DNA from: Cryptomeria japonica
Lineage: Eukaryota > Streptophyta > Pinopsida > Cupressales > Cupressaceae
Assembly (NCBI RefSeq): GCF_030272615.1
Contig: NC_081409.1
Span: 23,892,406-23,956,405 of the forward strand
Reading direction: 5' to 3'
Length of the DNA stretch: 64,000 nt
Position 1 is the first letter of the stretch; every line of letters begins with the position of its first letter. Shown here piece by piece: positions 31,746 through 43,065 of this stretch. The translations under genes and the position numbers were made by a program. Below the pieces are notes generated by a model. It saw only the letters and a program-made list of their open reading frames with translations. It was not told the DNA's origin and made no database searches.

Positions 31746-33230
31746 TGTGATGTCCCCTTCTAGCTAGTGACATCATGCTAGCCAATGATTAGCCTATAAT
31801 TGGACCCTCGTAGGCTAATGTGGATGGTTAGAGGGTCTTCTGAGGATTGATTCTTCTCCAACATTCAGGGAATTGGCCTTTGTTCGATATCATTTGGACT
31901 CCATTTGCCATACTTACTATGTATAGTAAGTCAGGGGTAATAGAGATGGACCCTTTCTATTTTTAGAAAGTGTGTTTGGTCACATGGGGAATTATGAGGA
32001 GAGATTCCTATTTCAGACGGCATAGCAATCTGACAAGTATTTCAAGAGATATTAAAGTTTAAGTGACTTAAGTGATTTATTTAAATATTTTAATGTTATT
32101 ATAAAGTTATAAAGTAACTTATAATAATAAAGTCACTTTAATATTATAAGGTACAAATATAAGAAAATCTTTTATCCCACATTGGGAAGAAAAGTAAGTG
32201 AGCTCCTACAAGGAAAGAATAAATTAACATGAGAGGTTCCTTCTTATCATGGGATTATTGTCAATTGCATTTTATATGAAATTGGGAGAAGAAGCCAAGG
32301 GTTTCTGATTTCAGTTAGCCATTGGAGAACGTCAATTCTTCAGTGTTGCAACCATTTGAGGTGGTGAAATATCCACTGAATTTGGGATTACAGGAGAGCT
32401 TCACTCTGGAGTTCTATTTGTGCTTAAAGTAAAGGAATAACAGAAAGGGTTTGAAGAATATTGAGGACTATCAAGTGCAGGCCTGAAGATTCATTGGCAG
32501 CCATTAGTAATCGTTCTTTTAAAAGTTTGTTCTTGCTGCTACAGTATGCATGAACAGTGCGCATGAACAGTACCCGTGAATAGTGCACATGAACAGTACC
32601 TATGAACAGTGCGCATGAACAGTGCACATGAACAGAGCCACGCTATAGTATTTGTGCTTGATTCCGATTGCAACTTTCATCTCCATCATCGAGCATCACT
32701 ATTATCAGGTTCCTCTTGCAACTATTAGTAGCTAGTATTGAAATCTTAGGCATATAATTTTGCTGTTGTAAGTGATAACTTAGAATCAGATTTGGCATTG
32801 CTGTAGTCTTTTTGTAAGCCAATTAGTCTTGGCAAATCCATAGCAGCATTGTACTTAGGAATGAATTCAATAAAGAAGATATATGCTGCATACCATTTGT
32901 TTGACGAAATGTCGTTTTAATAGCATATATGATCAGCATAATAGTTGCATGCCAGTTGTTTGTCAAAATGTCAGTTGGCTGTAGGTATGCATTCCATATC
33001 TAGTTTTCATGTATATGTATTGAAAATACCAAAAAGAACTGCACTCGCATACTAGTTCATTGTAAGAGGTATTGTCAACATCATTGGTGAACTTCCTAAA
33101 TTTCTTGGCAGCTTTCAAAGTGTATCAAACAATCTGAAATACAAAAATCAGAATAGAGAAAGACAGCATACAAAGTGTTTGACAATATTCCTTGAGCCAA
33201 AATCAGTCAATTTGGGCAAGGGATATTACA
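31746..33230 (+). repeat. 5' LTR of element I
   Basis: 1,485 bp, TGTGATGTCC...GGGATATTACA. The surviving part of the 3' LTR (about 40858-41308) differs from it at roughly nine positions in about 450 by eye, near 98% identity. Confidence 0.88.
32545..32637 (+). repeat. ATGAACAGTRC tandem array in the element I LTR
   Basis: Seven or eight units of 12-15 bp (GCATGAACAGTGC, CCGTGAATAGTGC and similar) in the U3/R region of the 5' LTR. Confidence 0.8.
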
Positions 33231-33231
33231 G

Positions 33232-33243
33232 TGGTATCAGAGC
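33232..33243 (+). other. Primer-binding site of element I (tRNA-iMet type)
   Basis: TGGTATCAGAGC, one base after the LTR end. Confidence 0.95.
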
Positions 33244-33278
33244 TAATTTCCTGCCATCCTGAGGGTTACGAAATTTAC

Positions 33279-36200
33279 ATGCAGCAGAAAAAAGTTGGTT
33301 CTCACAGGTATTACACACGCAGAAGGGCACTGTTGGAAGGAGAACAGGTAGACAGGCTACCAGACGCCATGGGTGAGAGGTAGACAAATAGCCCACCCAG
33401 AGACCATAGGAATAATGATGATCAAGAGACTAGAGAATTTTTCAGAGTTATGACTACTGGGCACCAGCAGATGGCTCAGACGTTACAAGCACTCACCACC
33501 ATGATTGAGCGCATGAACCCACAAGACAGACAGAATCAGGAGCAAGGGGATAACAGGAGTGCAGTGGAGTCACCTAGAGCTCATAGGACTCATTCCAGGA
33601 CAGCAGACAGGCCTACACGTCCTACCTTCATTAGAGATGAGCCCGACGTAGCACCTACAGAAGAACCAGGAGAGGAGACGTTCGCAGATATCCTCATGGC
33701 TGCGAATGACGAATGGGATTTGTTAACTCCACAAGTGCGAGAGAGGATGACATTCGAGAGGTTTGTTAATCAGAGGAGAGAGCATTATAGGTCACTCAGA
33801 CAGGATAGGAGGCCTAGAGATCCAAATAGTGAGCTGAATAGGGTTACAGGCAAGCTTACTATGCCTACATTTGATGGGAGTGGTAAGATGACAGCTCAAG
33901 CTTGGATTCATAAGCTTGACACATTTTTGGCACTGAGGCCAATGACAGAGATTGAAGCTATCAAATACGCCACTTTGCATTTGGAGGGAGTAGCACATGA
34001 TTGGTGGTACCATGGTATGGTAACACTTCAGCATAATCAGGTGACAGAGTACCAGGACTTCGTGGATAGGTTGGTTGAAAGATTTGACAAGAAAGATCCA
34101 GAGGTTTACTTCCGGGATTTAGCACAGCAAAAACAAATAGGCAACTTGGAGTATTTCATTGGTGAATTTCAGCGGTTGGCAGTCATGGTGCCAAACATTT
34201 CAGAGCGTAGATTGATAGTTTTTTTCATTGAGGGCCTATCCGAACCACTGAGAGGTTGGATAAAGGCATTTGATACTATTTCTTTACAGGAAGCTATGAA
34301 AAAGGCAAGAAGTATGGAACATGCAGTCCCAACAAACAAATTTCAGTCCAAAGGAGCATCTTTGAGTAAGGATAACAAACCATTTTATAAAAAACCAGAG
34401 AGGACTGATTTTAAAAATGATTCTAAAGATAAAACTCCAGCACCTTTTGACAGGGAAACATTAAATGATTTGAGGAAGAAAAAATTATGTTTCTACTGTA
34501 AGGGACCCTATGATGCAAACCATGATTGTCCTCTTAGACCAACGGGCAAAGCTAACAGAGTAATGTGGGCATACTATGAGGAATCAGAATCAGATAATTC
34601 AGACCAGCAGTCTGATATAGAGGAAATAGATGGTGAAAAAGAGGAAGACAAGGCTGAAAAATTGTCTAAAATGGAGTCCAAGGATGGGGAAGGAGATGGG
34701 CAACTTAGGGAAGCTCGTCTCACTAGTATTAGGCAGGAAGGGTCATTCCGGATGACAGGAGTGCTTGCTGGACAGCAAGTTATAACTTTGGTTGATACAG
34801 GTGCCACTCATAATTTCATTGATGCTAGGATGGTGGAGAAGCGTGGCATACAAACAGAGGAGTTTGGGGGAATTAGAGTGAGGGTAGCTGATGGCTATGT
34901 CCTCAAATATAATCGTAAGATCACTGGACTTCCATTGAAAGTTAATAATTATGACTTTAAGGCAGATTTCTATGTTGTGCCTATGGGAGATACAGATATA
35001 GTCCTTGGGATGAGTTGGTTGCATGATATTGGGGAGTTCACTCTTAACCTCAAGGAGATGGAGATGAGGTTTAAAGTGAATGGGAAGACACATATTCTTA
35101 AGGCAATTAGGGACAGTGATCTCAGGATGGTTTCTTTCCGGAGGATGGCTAGATTGATTCGACATGATCAGGTAGAGTGGGCAGCAAAGTGCATGTTGAT
35201 GCCATCACGGGAGGGACAGCAGAAGACTGAATATCCTCCTGATATTCAGGAGCTTAGAGTTAAACACTCTAAGGCGTTCAGTGACATTCCACCAGGTAGA
35301 CCACCAGACAGGGGTATTGAGCACATCATTGAGTTAGAAGAGGGGGCTAAGCCCATCATGATTACACCTTACAAGCATCCGAAGAGGTTGAAGGATGAAA
35401 TTGAGAAAACCATAAAGGAGTTACTTGCTATGGGCCACATTAGACCAAGTAAGTCTCCTTTCGCTTCTTCAGTGGTCTTAGTGAAGAAGAAGGATGGGAC
35501 ATTGAGGATGTGCATTGATTACAGGGTGCTTAATAGGAAGACAATTAAAAACAGGTACCCCATTCCTAGGATTGATGAGTTGATAGATGAGCTTCATGGA
35601 GCTTGCTTCTTCTCAAAGATAGATTTGAGATCAGGTTATCACCAGATCAGAGTTAGAGAGCAGGACATTGAGAAGACAGCCTTTAGATGTCATTGTGGCC
35701 ATTTTGAGTTTGTAGTTATGCCATTTGGGCTAACTAACGCACCTGCTACCTTTCAGGCAACAATGAATCGGGTTTTCCATCCTCAGTTGAGGAAATTTGT
35801 ACTTGTCTTCTTCGATGATATCTTGGTGTACAGTAGATCTTGGGAGGAGCACTTGGTTCACCTTGACACGGTGTTGGATATATTGGGCAGAGAGTCCTTG
35901 TATGCAAAGGAGTTGAAGTGTGATTTGGGCATGACAGAGTTGTTGTACTTGGGTCACATCATCAGTGCAGAGGGCGTACACATGGATCCTGAAAAGATTC
36001 GTGCCATTGTGGAGTGGCCTTCACCGGTGAACCTTACACAGTTGAGGGGCTTTCTGGGATTATGTGGTTTCTACAGGAGGTTTGTGGATGGATATTCTAG
36101 GCATGCAGCACCCTTGACAGATTTGATGAGAAAGGGAGCTTTCTTGTGGACTCCTAAGGCACAGGAGTGTTTTGAGAAATTTAAAGAGTTGATGACTTCT

Positions 36201-37489
36201 TGTCCAGTGTTAGCATTACTAGATTTCAGCAAACCTTTTGAGCTACACTGTGATGCTTCCAAAGAGGGCATTGGAGCGGTGCTTATGCAGGAGAAGCACC
36301 CTATTGCTTATGAGAGCAGGAAATTGACAGGGCCAGAGCGGAGCTTCAACATATATGATAAGGAGATGTTAGCCATTATGCATGCTTTGGCTAAATTCAG
36401 GCAATATTTGGTAGGTAGCAAATTTTGTATCAAAACCGACCATAATAGCCTAAAACACTTTTTGGGGCAGCGAGATCTCAATGATAGGCAGCAGAAGTGG
36501 GTGAGCAAGTTACAATCCTATGACTTTGACATTACATATTTTAAGGGGACACAGAATGTAGTTGCTGATGCCTTATCACGTAGGCCCCATTTGAGCTTAT
36601 TGACAGACATATCAGAGGATTGGAGACACTTGATCCTTGCAGAGTATGCAAAGGATACTTGGGCAGCTGGATTCATAGATGGGACTATTCAGGACAGCAG
36701 ATACACCCTTGTGAATGACCTCATCATTTACAAAGGGCGAATATTTTTGGTTCCAGGATCAGCAGTGAGGAGGATGGTTCTAAAATCTTTTGATGATTCA
36801 CCTATGGCAGGACATCCTGGTTTCTACAAGACATACCGGCAGATTAGAGAGCACTTCACATGGAAAGGGCTCAAAGCAGAGGTACTTTAGTATGTTAGGG
36901 AGTGTCCCACCTGTCAGCAGAATAAGCAAGAACACTCCTATCCAGCTGGTTTACTTCAGCCACTTCCGATTCTTGATAGGATGTGCGAGTGTTTGTTTAT
37001 GGACTTCATCACAGGACTGCCTAGACCCCAAGGCAGGGACTGCATATATGTGGTTGTGGATCGCCTTACGAAGTTTGCACACTTCTTTCCAATCACCGCT
37101 ACGTACATTGCTACATAGGTGGCAAAGTTGTTCTTCAAGGAGATATTCAGATTACATGGCTTACCTCGGAGCATTGTGAGTGACAAGGACAGCAGGTTTA
37201 TGAGTCACTTTTGACAGGAGCTATTCAGGTTGTGTGCGACAGAGCTCACTCCGAGTACTAGCTACCACCCTCAAACAGATGGTCAGACGGAGATAGTGAA
37301 CAAATGGGTGGAGGGATATCTCAGAAATTATATAGCAGGGCAACAGAAGGCATGGGTAAAGTGGATTTATCTCTGTGAGTATTGCTACAATACCACTTAT
37401 CACATGTCTATTCAGATGTCACCCTTTATGGCCCTGTATGAGTATGAGGCACCCAATTTTATGGATCTGCTTTTGAGTGACAGTAGAGT
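33279..37489 (+). pseudogene. Gag-pol of gypsy element I
   Basis: Gag starts MQQKKVGSHRYYTRRRALLE (33279), hits a TAG at 33381-33383, and then is open from 33450 to 36890. In order: gag core ([29 protein letters not shown]), knuckle [14 protein letters not shown] (near 34490, CX2CX7HXC as in many plant chromovirus-type gags), protease VDTGATHNF (near 34792), RT with [14 protein letters not shown] and FFDDILVYS (near 35810), RNase [15 protein letters not shown] (near 36250), and integrase finger ([24 protein letters not shown]). Stops fall at 36888-36890, 37116-37118 and 37212-37214, then YHPQTDGQTEIVNKW. It is cut off by J at 37490; no chromodomain is left. Confidence 0.92.
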
Positions 37490-38428
37490 TGTAATGTCCC
37501 CTTATGGGTTTAGGGATGCTTTAGCCATAATTAATCAATTTCAAGATACTTATGACTCAGATTGAATATATTAGGAGACAACTCCACCTTAGCATGCATC
37601 AAATCAATGATATTTCGCAAATCAATCAATTAAATATTCATAAATAAATTATTCGTCCATCAAACATCCCTAGTTCTTAATGTAACTATCAAACCAATTG
37701 TAATGTCCCCTATTAGGAACATCTCCTTCCCCACTTCTTAAATACTGATAGTAATAACATGTTTTAGACTATACGTATACTAATTTCTTATGTATTGTGA
37801 ATATATATATGAAATTAAGTATGACTGTCATACATATTGCAGTCCATATTAATATTACTATTTATTCTGCATAAGAACATTATCGGGCTTCATATATTAA
37901 GCATACTTATTAAACACATCCCCATGCATACCACCAAGAACAAGGATGTTACTGCCTGTAACTTAATAACAGTTCTGATCTGATTTGATCCATGGTGATC
38001 TTACTAGATGCTTTTGATTCCTTTCCTTTATATCTCTCAATGTGAGGGAGAGGTCACACCTCTTCATCACGTATACCCTTTGGCAAGAGATACACCCTTT
38101 GAAAGAGTGCAACTCTTCATTGTTTCTGCCCTTTGAAAGGGACACAACCTCGCATAATCAGATCTACACTTATCATTTAAATCAGATCTGCACTTCTCAT
38201 TTCCAAATTATTCCCCCCTCTCAAATGAGGTTCTCTTCTCCCTTTTATATCTCATTGTTGAGGGAGTCACAACCTTTCCTTTCATTTCTTTTGACTTTTC
38301 ATTAACTTAATTAAGTTTTAATTAATCATATTTAATTATTTTACTTTATGTTTTAATTTAATTTTAAATATTTTAATTTTATTATTATCATTTATTATTG
38401 AATTTTATTTCAAAGTGGGGACATTACA
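37490..38428 (-). repeat. 3' LTR of element J
   Basis: 939 bp, TGTAATGTCC...GGGGACATTACA as read on the plus strand. It differs from the other LTR at about eight positions in about 865, so J is among the youngest insertions here. The two identical 87-codon frames in the LTRs are chance ORFs. Confidence 0.9.
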
Positions 38429-38859
38429 GTCCGCCCTTCCCGAATTTGCTTGTCCTCAAGCAAATGTTTATTTTAATTTCCTCAACTAAGTCATCTACCA
38501 ACATGAGTTAAACAACACAAAGCATATACATGGGAAACACGAAGCATACATGTGGAAGGCACAGAGCATACACATGGAAAACACGAAGCATACATATATG
38601 CAAACACGGAGTATACATGTGAATACACACATTGTGAAATTTCTTTCTTGTTATGAATAGAAACACAAATCAACACCAGCTTGATGCAAAAACATAAACA
38701 CTCAATCTAGTTTGTGATCTCGGGTAGAGTATTTAAGAATTTCAAATGGAGTAAATATAATGAGTTTGATTAGCCATATCGAAAAAGAGGATAGATAGCA
38801 CAATGTTTGGATACTTGTCTCAAGTATTACTTAAATGGACTATTCTTAACTCCCTATTT

Positions 38860-39650
38860 GCCATTAATGAAAGAGAAAAGATTTAGACACAACGAGACGC
38901 CCGTAGCGCTTATCAGGCCCAAGAGCAGTACACTCCCCCTTGGCCCAACTGATGGCAGACTTTCAGTCATCCACAACGGGTTGCCTACCTGACAGAGGCC
39001 TAGTTTCTGCTGACCTCATTGCTGTATCTCTCTCCCACACTAGAGGTGAATGTGAAGTATACATCTATTATTAGTCAATTTCTTTAAGATTATACTATTA
39101 TCAATGAGATAATTCCATACTCATTCCCTAGTGAGACCAAAGAGAAGTAGGTGCAATAGGATGCCCGTAGCGCTTATCAGGCCCAAGAGCGGTACACTCC
39201 CCCTTGGCCCAACTTGTGGCAGATCTTCAGTCATCCACAGTGGGTTGCCTACCTGACAGAGGCCTAGTTCCTGCTATCCCATGGCCCTATTCCCTTGTAT
39301 CTTATTGGGTTTGGGTATACAATTTATCCATTCATCATTACTTAGTAATTAATCCATGGTTTCTTTATGGGACTAATCCTTGTGATCTTAAAATCACATT
39401 AATAATGCAATTCAATACTGACTTGTAATTTCAATAAATATTTGTGTATGCATTAGCCTTCTCCGTATTCACTTCCCTAGTGAGATCAAAAGGATTTAGA
39501 CGCAATGAGATGCCCGTAGCGCTTATCAGGCCCAAGAGTGGTTTACTCCCCCTTGGCTTCACTAATGGCAGACCTACAGTCGCCATAGCGGTTGATGTAC
39601 CCAATAGAGGCCAAACATCTGCTGATCTCATTGCTCTACCCCATTTCCTC
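38860..39650 (-). repeat. Three diverged repeats in the J internal region
   Basis: Copies at about 38890-39030, 39150-39290 and 39500-39640 share GCCCGTAGCGCTTATCAGGC, CAAGAG.GGTNNACTCCCCCT, TGGCAGA and a CTGACAGAGGCC-like block, separated by AT-rich spacers. Because they are strongly conserved and non-coding, they may act as RNA or cis elements. Confidence 0.75.
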
Positions 39651-39991
39651 ACTAATGGTCCATATGGAATTTATAATTAATTTATTCGCAATTTAAGTGC
39701 AAGCTTATTTGTTTTTTGTTTTTTTTTTCATTATTTTATATATATATATATATAAAGTATTTTAAATGCCACAAGGATATTCCTAGTTATCCACTATTCT
39801 AATTTGAATTACTCTAGAGTCATACCCATTCAATATCTATTTGGCTGATAATAATATATTTTAAATTCATCTTACGAGATGGAACCCTCGTGGCTTATCG
39901 ATCATGGTATTTGCCTTTGTTTATTGACTAGAATAATTCGTTGATTCAATCTTACCCTACAGGATGGCAAGATCATAGCTCTGATACCATT

Positions 39992-40853
39992 TGTAATGTC
40001 CCCTTATGGGTTTCGGGATGCTTTAGCCATAATTAATCAATTTCAAGATACTTATGACTTAGACTGAATATATTAGGAGACAACTCCACCTTAGCATGCA
40101 TCAAATCAATGATATTTCGCAAATCAATCAATTAAATATTCATAAATAAATTATTCGTCCATCAAACATCCCTAGTTCTTAATGTAACTATCAAACCAAT
40201 TGTAATGTCCCCTATTAGGAACATCTCCTTCCCCACTTCTTAAATACTGATAGTAATAACATGTTTTAGACTATACGTATACTAATTTCTTATGTATTGT
40301 GAATATATATATGAAATTAAGTATGACTGTCATACATATTGCAGTCCATATTAATATTACTATTTATTCTGCATAAGAACATTATCGAGCTTCATATATT
40401 AAGCATACTTATTAAACACATCCCCATGCATACCACCAAGAACAAGGATGTTACTGCCTGTAACTTAATAACAGTTCTGATCTGATTTGATCCATGGTGA
40501 TCTTACTAGATGCTTTTGATTCCTTTCCTTTATATCTCTCAATGTGAGGGAGAGGTCACACCTCTTCATCATGTATACCCTTTGGCAAGAGATACACCCT
40601 TTGAAAGAGTGCAACTCTTCATTGTTTCTGCCCTTTGAAAGGGACACAACCTCGCATAATCAGATCTACACTTATCATTTAAATCAGATCTGCACTTCTC
40701 ATTTCCAAATTATTACCCCCTCTCAAATGAGGTTCTCTTCTCCCTTTTATATCTCATTGTTGAGGGATTCACAACCTTTCCTTTCATTTCTTTTGACTTT
40801 TCATTAACTTAATTAATTTTTAATTAATCATATTTAATTATTTTACTTTATGT
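39992..40853 (-). repeat. 5' LTR of element J, outer end deleted
   Basis: Aligns to 37490-38355 and stops at ACTTTATG. The next bases (TAGTCTTAGAATC) are element I 3' LTR sequence. Confidence 0.9.
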
Positions 40854-40857
40854 AGTC

Positions 40858-41308
40858 TTAGAATCAGATTTGGCATTGCTGTAGTCTTTTTGTAAGCCAA
40901 TTAGTCTTGGCAAATCCATAGCAGCATTGTACTTGGGAATGAATTCAATAAAGAAGATATATGTTGCATACCATTTGTTTGACGAAATGTCCTTTTAATA
41001 GCATATATGATCAGCATAATAGTTGCATGCCAGTTGTTTGTCGAAATGTCCGTTGGTTGTAGGTATGCATTCCATATCTAGTTTTCATGTATATGTATTG
41101 AAAATACCAAAAAGAACTGCACTCGCATACTAGTTCATTGTAAGAGGTATTGTCAACATCATTGGTGAACTTCCTAAATTTCTTGGCAACTTTCAAAGTG
41201 TATCAAACAATCTGAAATACAAAAATCAGAATAGAGAAAGACAGCATACAAAGTGTTTGACAATATTCCTTGAGCCAAAATCAGTCAGTTTGGGCAAGGG
41301 ATATTACA
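40858..41308 (+). repeat. Remaining part of the 3' LTR of element I
   Basis: About 450 bp matching 32778-33230, ending ATATTACA before the TSD AATGT. Confidence 0.9.
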
Positions 41309-41313
41309 AATGT

Positions 41314-43055
41314 TTAAAAAGCAAAGTTGGCAAAATGACCAAAAGGTCCGAAATTTGCAAAATGACCAAAAGGTCCGAAATTTGCAAAATGACCAAAAGG
41401 TCCAAAATTGGAAAAAGGCCAAAAAGGGCCGAAGTTTGTAAAGACACTTAGATTGCGAAATTTTCAAAACACCTGAAATCGCCGAAGTTGACAAAAGGTG
41501 TAAAAATTCCAAACTTTGCAAAAATCCCAAAAATGCCGGAAATCGCGTAAAGAGGTAAAATGTGCAAAAAATGAAAAGTTGAGAAAGTGTCTCCAATCAC
41601 CGAAATTCGCATTATTGGGGTAAGTTGAAAGTTTTTTTTCAGTTTGCAAACTCCTTGGAAAGCCCGAAGTTCACGATTTGGAGGTAAAATGTGATTAAAG
41701 TTTGAAAAGCACTTTAGGATGCCGAAGTTGGCAAAGTGGGTCGAAATGTCGAAAAATGGTGAATAGTGTGTGAAAGTTTTTTAAGTTTTCAAAAGGCACC
41801 TAAACCCCGAAAATCGTACGATAAGGGATAAATACCAAAAGTTGAAAGATTTAAAATTTGCAAAGGGCTCGAAAACCCCGAAGTTTGCCAGCGAAGGGTA
41901 AATGGCGAAGTTTTAAAGTTTGCAAGTAACTTAGAAATGCTGAAATTCACCATCCAAGAAAATTGCGATTTTTCATTAACTTGCGAAATCAACCAAAATG
42001 TCGAAATCGTGTGGTAAGAGAAATCGCGTGAAAAGTATAACCTTGCAAGGCAGCTTCACCTGCCGAAAATCGCGATTTAGGAGGAACACGTGAAAGGTAA
42101 AGTTTGAAGATAGAGGAAAACCCCCCCCATTTGCCAAGGTTCGCGTTATGAAGCATATTGCACAGTAAGTGTTTCCCACGGACTCCATTCTCCTTCGATG
42201 AAACTTCGCGTAGGGTTGAAACCACGATTTCTAGAGGGCTACAAACTTGAAAAGACGTCTCATTTTTCAAAATTCGCCATTTAAAAGGTATTACCGCAAT
42301 TCTTCTTTAAAGTATTGAAGTCAAGAGGTTTTCATACCTTGTAGGGAGCAATAAAACGCCGAAGTTCGCCGCAATTTCTAAAAAACTCTCCAAACCCCTT
42401 TTCGAGCGCCTTGGACTCGTAACAATCGCGGAGAAGTGTGGAAGGTTAAGTAATTAGCTAAAAAATCGCTGAAGTAAATCACCAAAATCACCTAGGTAAT
42501 AAAATTGCTAAGTCTGAGTATAAAACTGCAAGTTCTTTTCAAACCCTAGGCGTGAAAATTCTGAATAGGAAGTCAACCGTTAAAATTCAAAATTGCAGAA
42601 TTCCCCCATTCAAATAGGCCAGTCATGCGAATTCACGCCATTCATTTTCGCCAGGTAAGTGTGCTTCACCTCTCTCGATCGTTTGAAATATTTGGAAAAT
42701 CATATAGATGCATGTAAAAAATTGGTTAAACTGATTAAATCCGAAATCGCATCTTTTCCCATTTATAAGGCGTCATGCAAGGCAATTGAAAACAGAGTTT
42801 AGGCATTAACCAGAAAACGCATTTTCAGACTCAGGAAAATTTCTCAAGCTTTGTCCATTTTGAAATTAATGCCCAAGTATAAGTCCGCAATCGAAAAGAT
42901 TCATAAATACTTATGTGTAAATCAATAAAGCTTTTAGCTAACACTATCATGTTGTTCTTTCAGTTCGATTTTTTAATTGATCCTGGTATGCTGGCATATC
43001 TTTTATCTAACCCACTTTACTTCCTCTATATCGCCTCGTAATCCGCATCCAATTG
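41314..43055 (+). repeat. Element G leader: tandem units and CCGAA..TTCGG motifs
   Basis: Starts with three copies of a 28-bp unit (TTTGCAAAATGACCAAAAGG) at 41327-41415, a repeat that continues the sequence left of the I insertion (31620-31740). Further on, motifs such as GCCGAAATTCGG, CCGAAGTTCGCCG and CCGAAAATCGCG recur about every 60-80 bp to about 42600, many of them self-complementary. No ORF. The final segment ends in an acceptor-like TTGTGCAG before the ORF. Confidence 0.65.
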
Positions 43056-43065
43056 TGCAGGATAA

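Larger units (their letters stand above)
37490..40853 (-). mobile_element. Element J: small non-coding LTR retrotransposon in element I
   Basis: LTRs at 37490-38428 and 39992-40853. The reverse-complement PBS TGGTATCAGAGC (39978-39989) sits against the right LTR and a polypurine tract (TTCGGGAAGGGCGGAC, complement of 38429-38444) against the left one, so J lies on the minus strand. The internal region is only about 1.55 kb and has no ORF. Left TSD candidate is AGAGT (37485-37489). The right LTR lacks its outer ~75 bp at a deletion junction with element I's 3' LTR. Confidence 0.88.
31746..41308 (+). mobile_element. Element I: Ty3/gypsy retrotransposon, TSD AATGT
   Basis: The 5' LTR starts TGTGATGTCC at 31746 and the 3' LTR ends ATATTACA at 41308, flanked by AATGT (31741-31745 and 41309-41313). 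The flanks belong to G's leader repeat on both sides. The PBS is at 33232. Gag, protease, RT, RNase H and integrase are recognisable. It was later invaded by J, and a deletion at J's right edge (40853) removed the end of pol and about 1 kb of the 3' LTR. Confidence 0.92.

Noticed and set aside
33450-36890. Intact 1146-aa gag-pol gene
   Set aside because: Although long, it is preceded by a stop in gag and followed by three stops in integrase before J cuts it off; annotated as a pseudogene.
37963-38305. Paired 60- and 87-aa frames, repeated at 40465-40807
   Set aside because: Both are the two LTR copies of element J; chance frames in a duplicated non-coding sequence.
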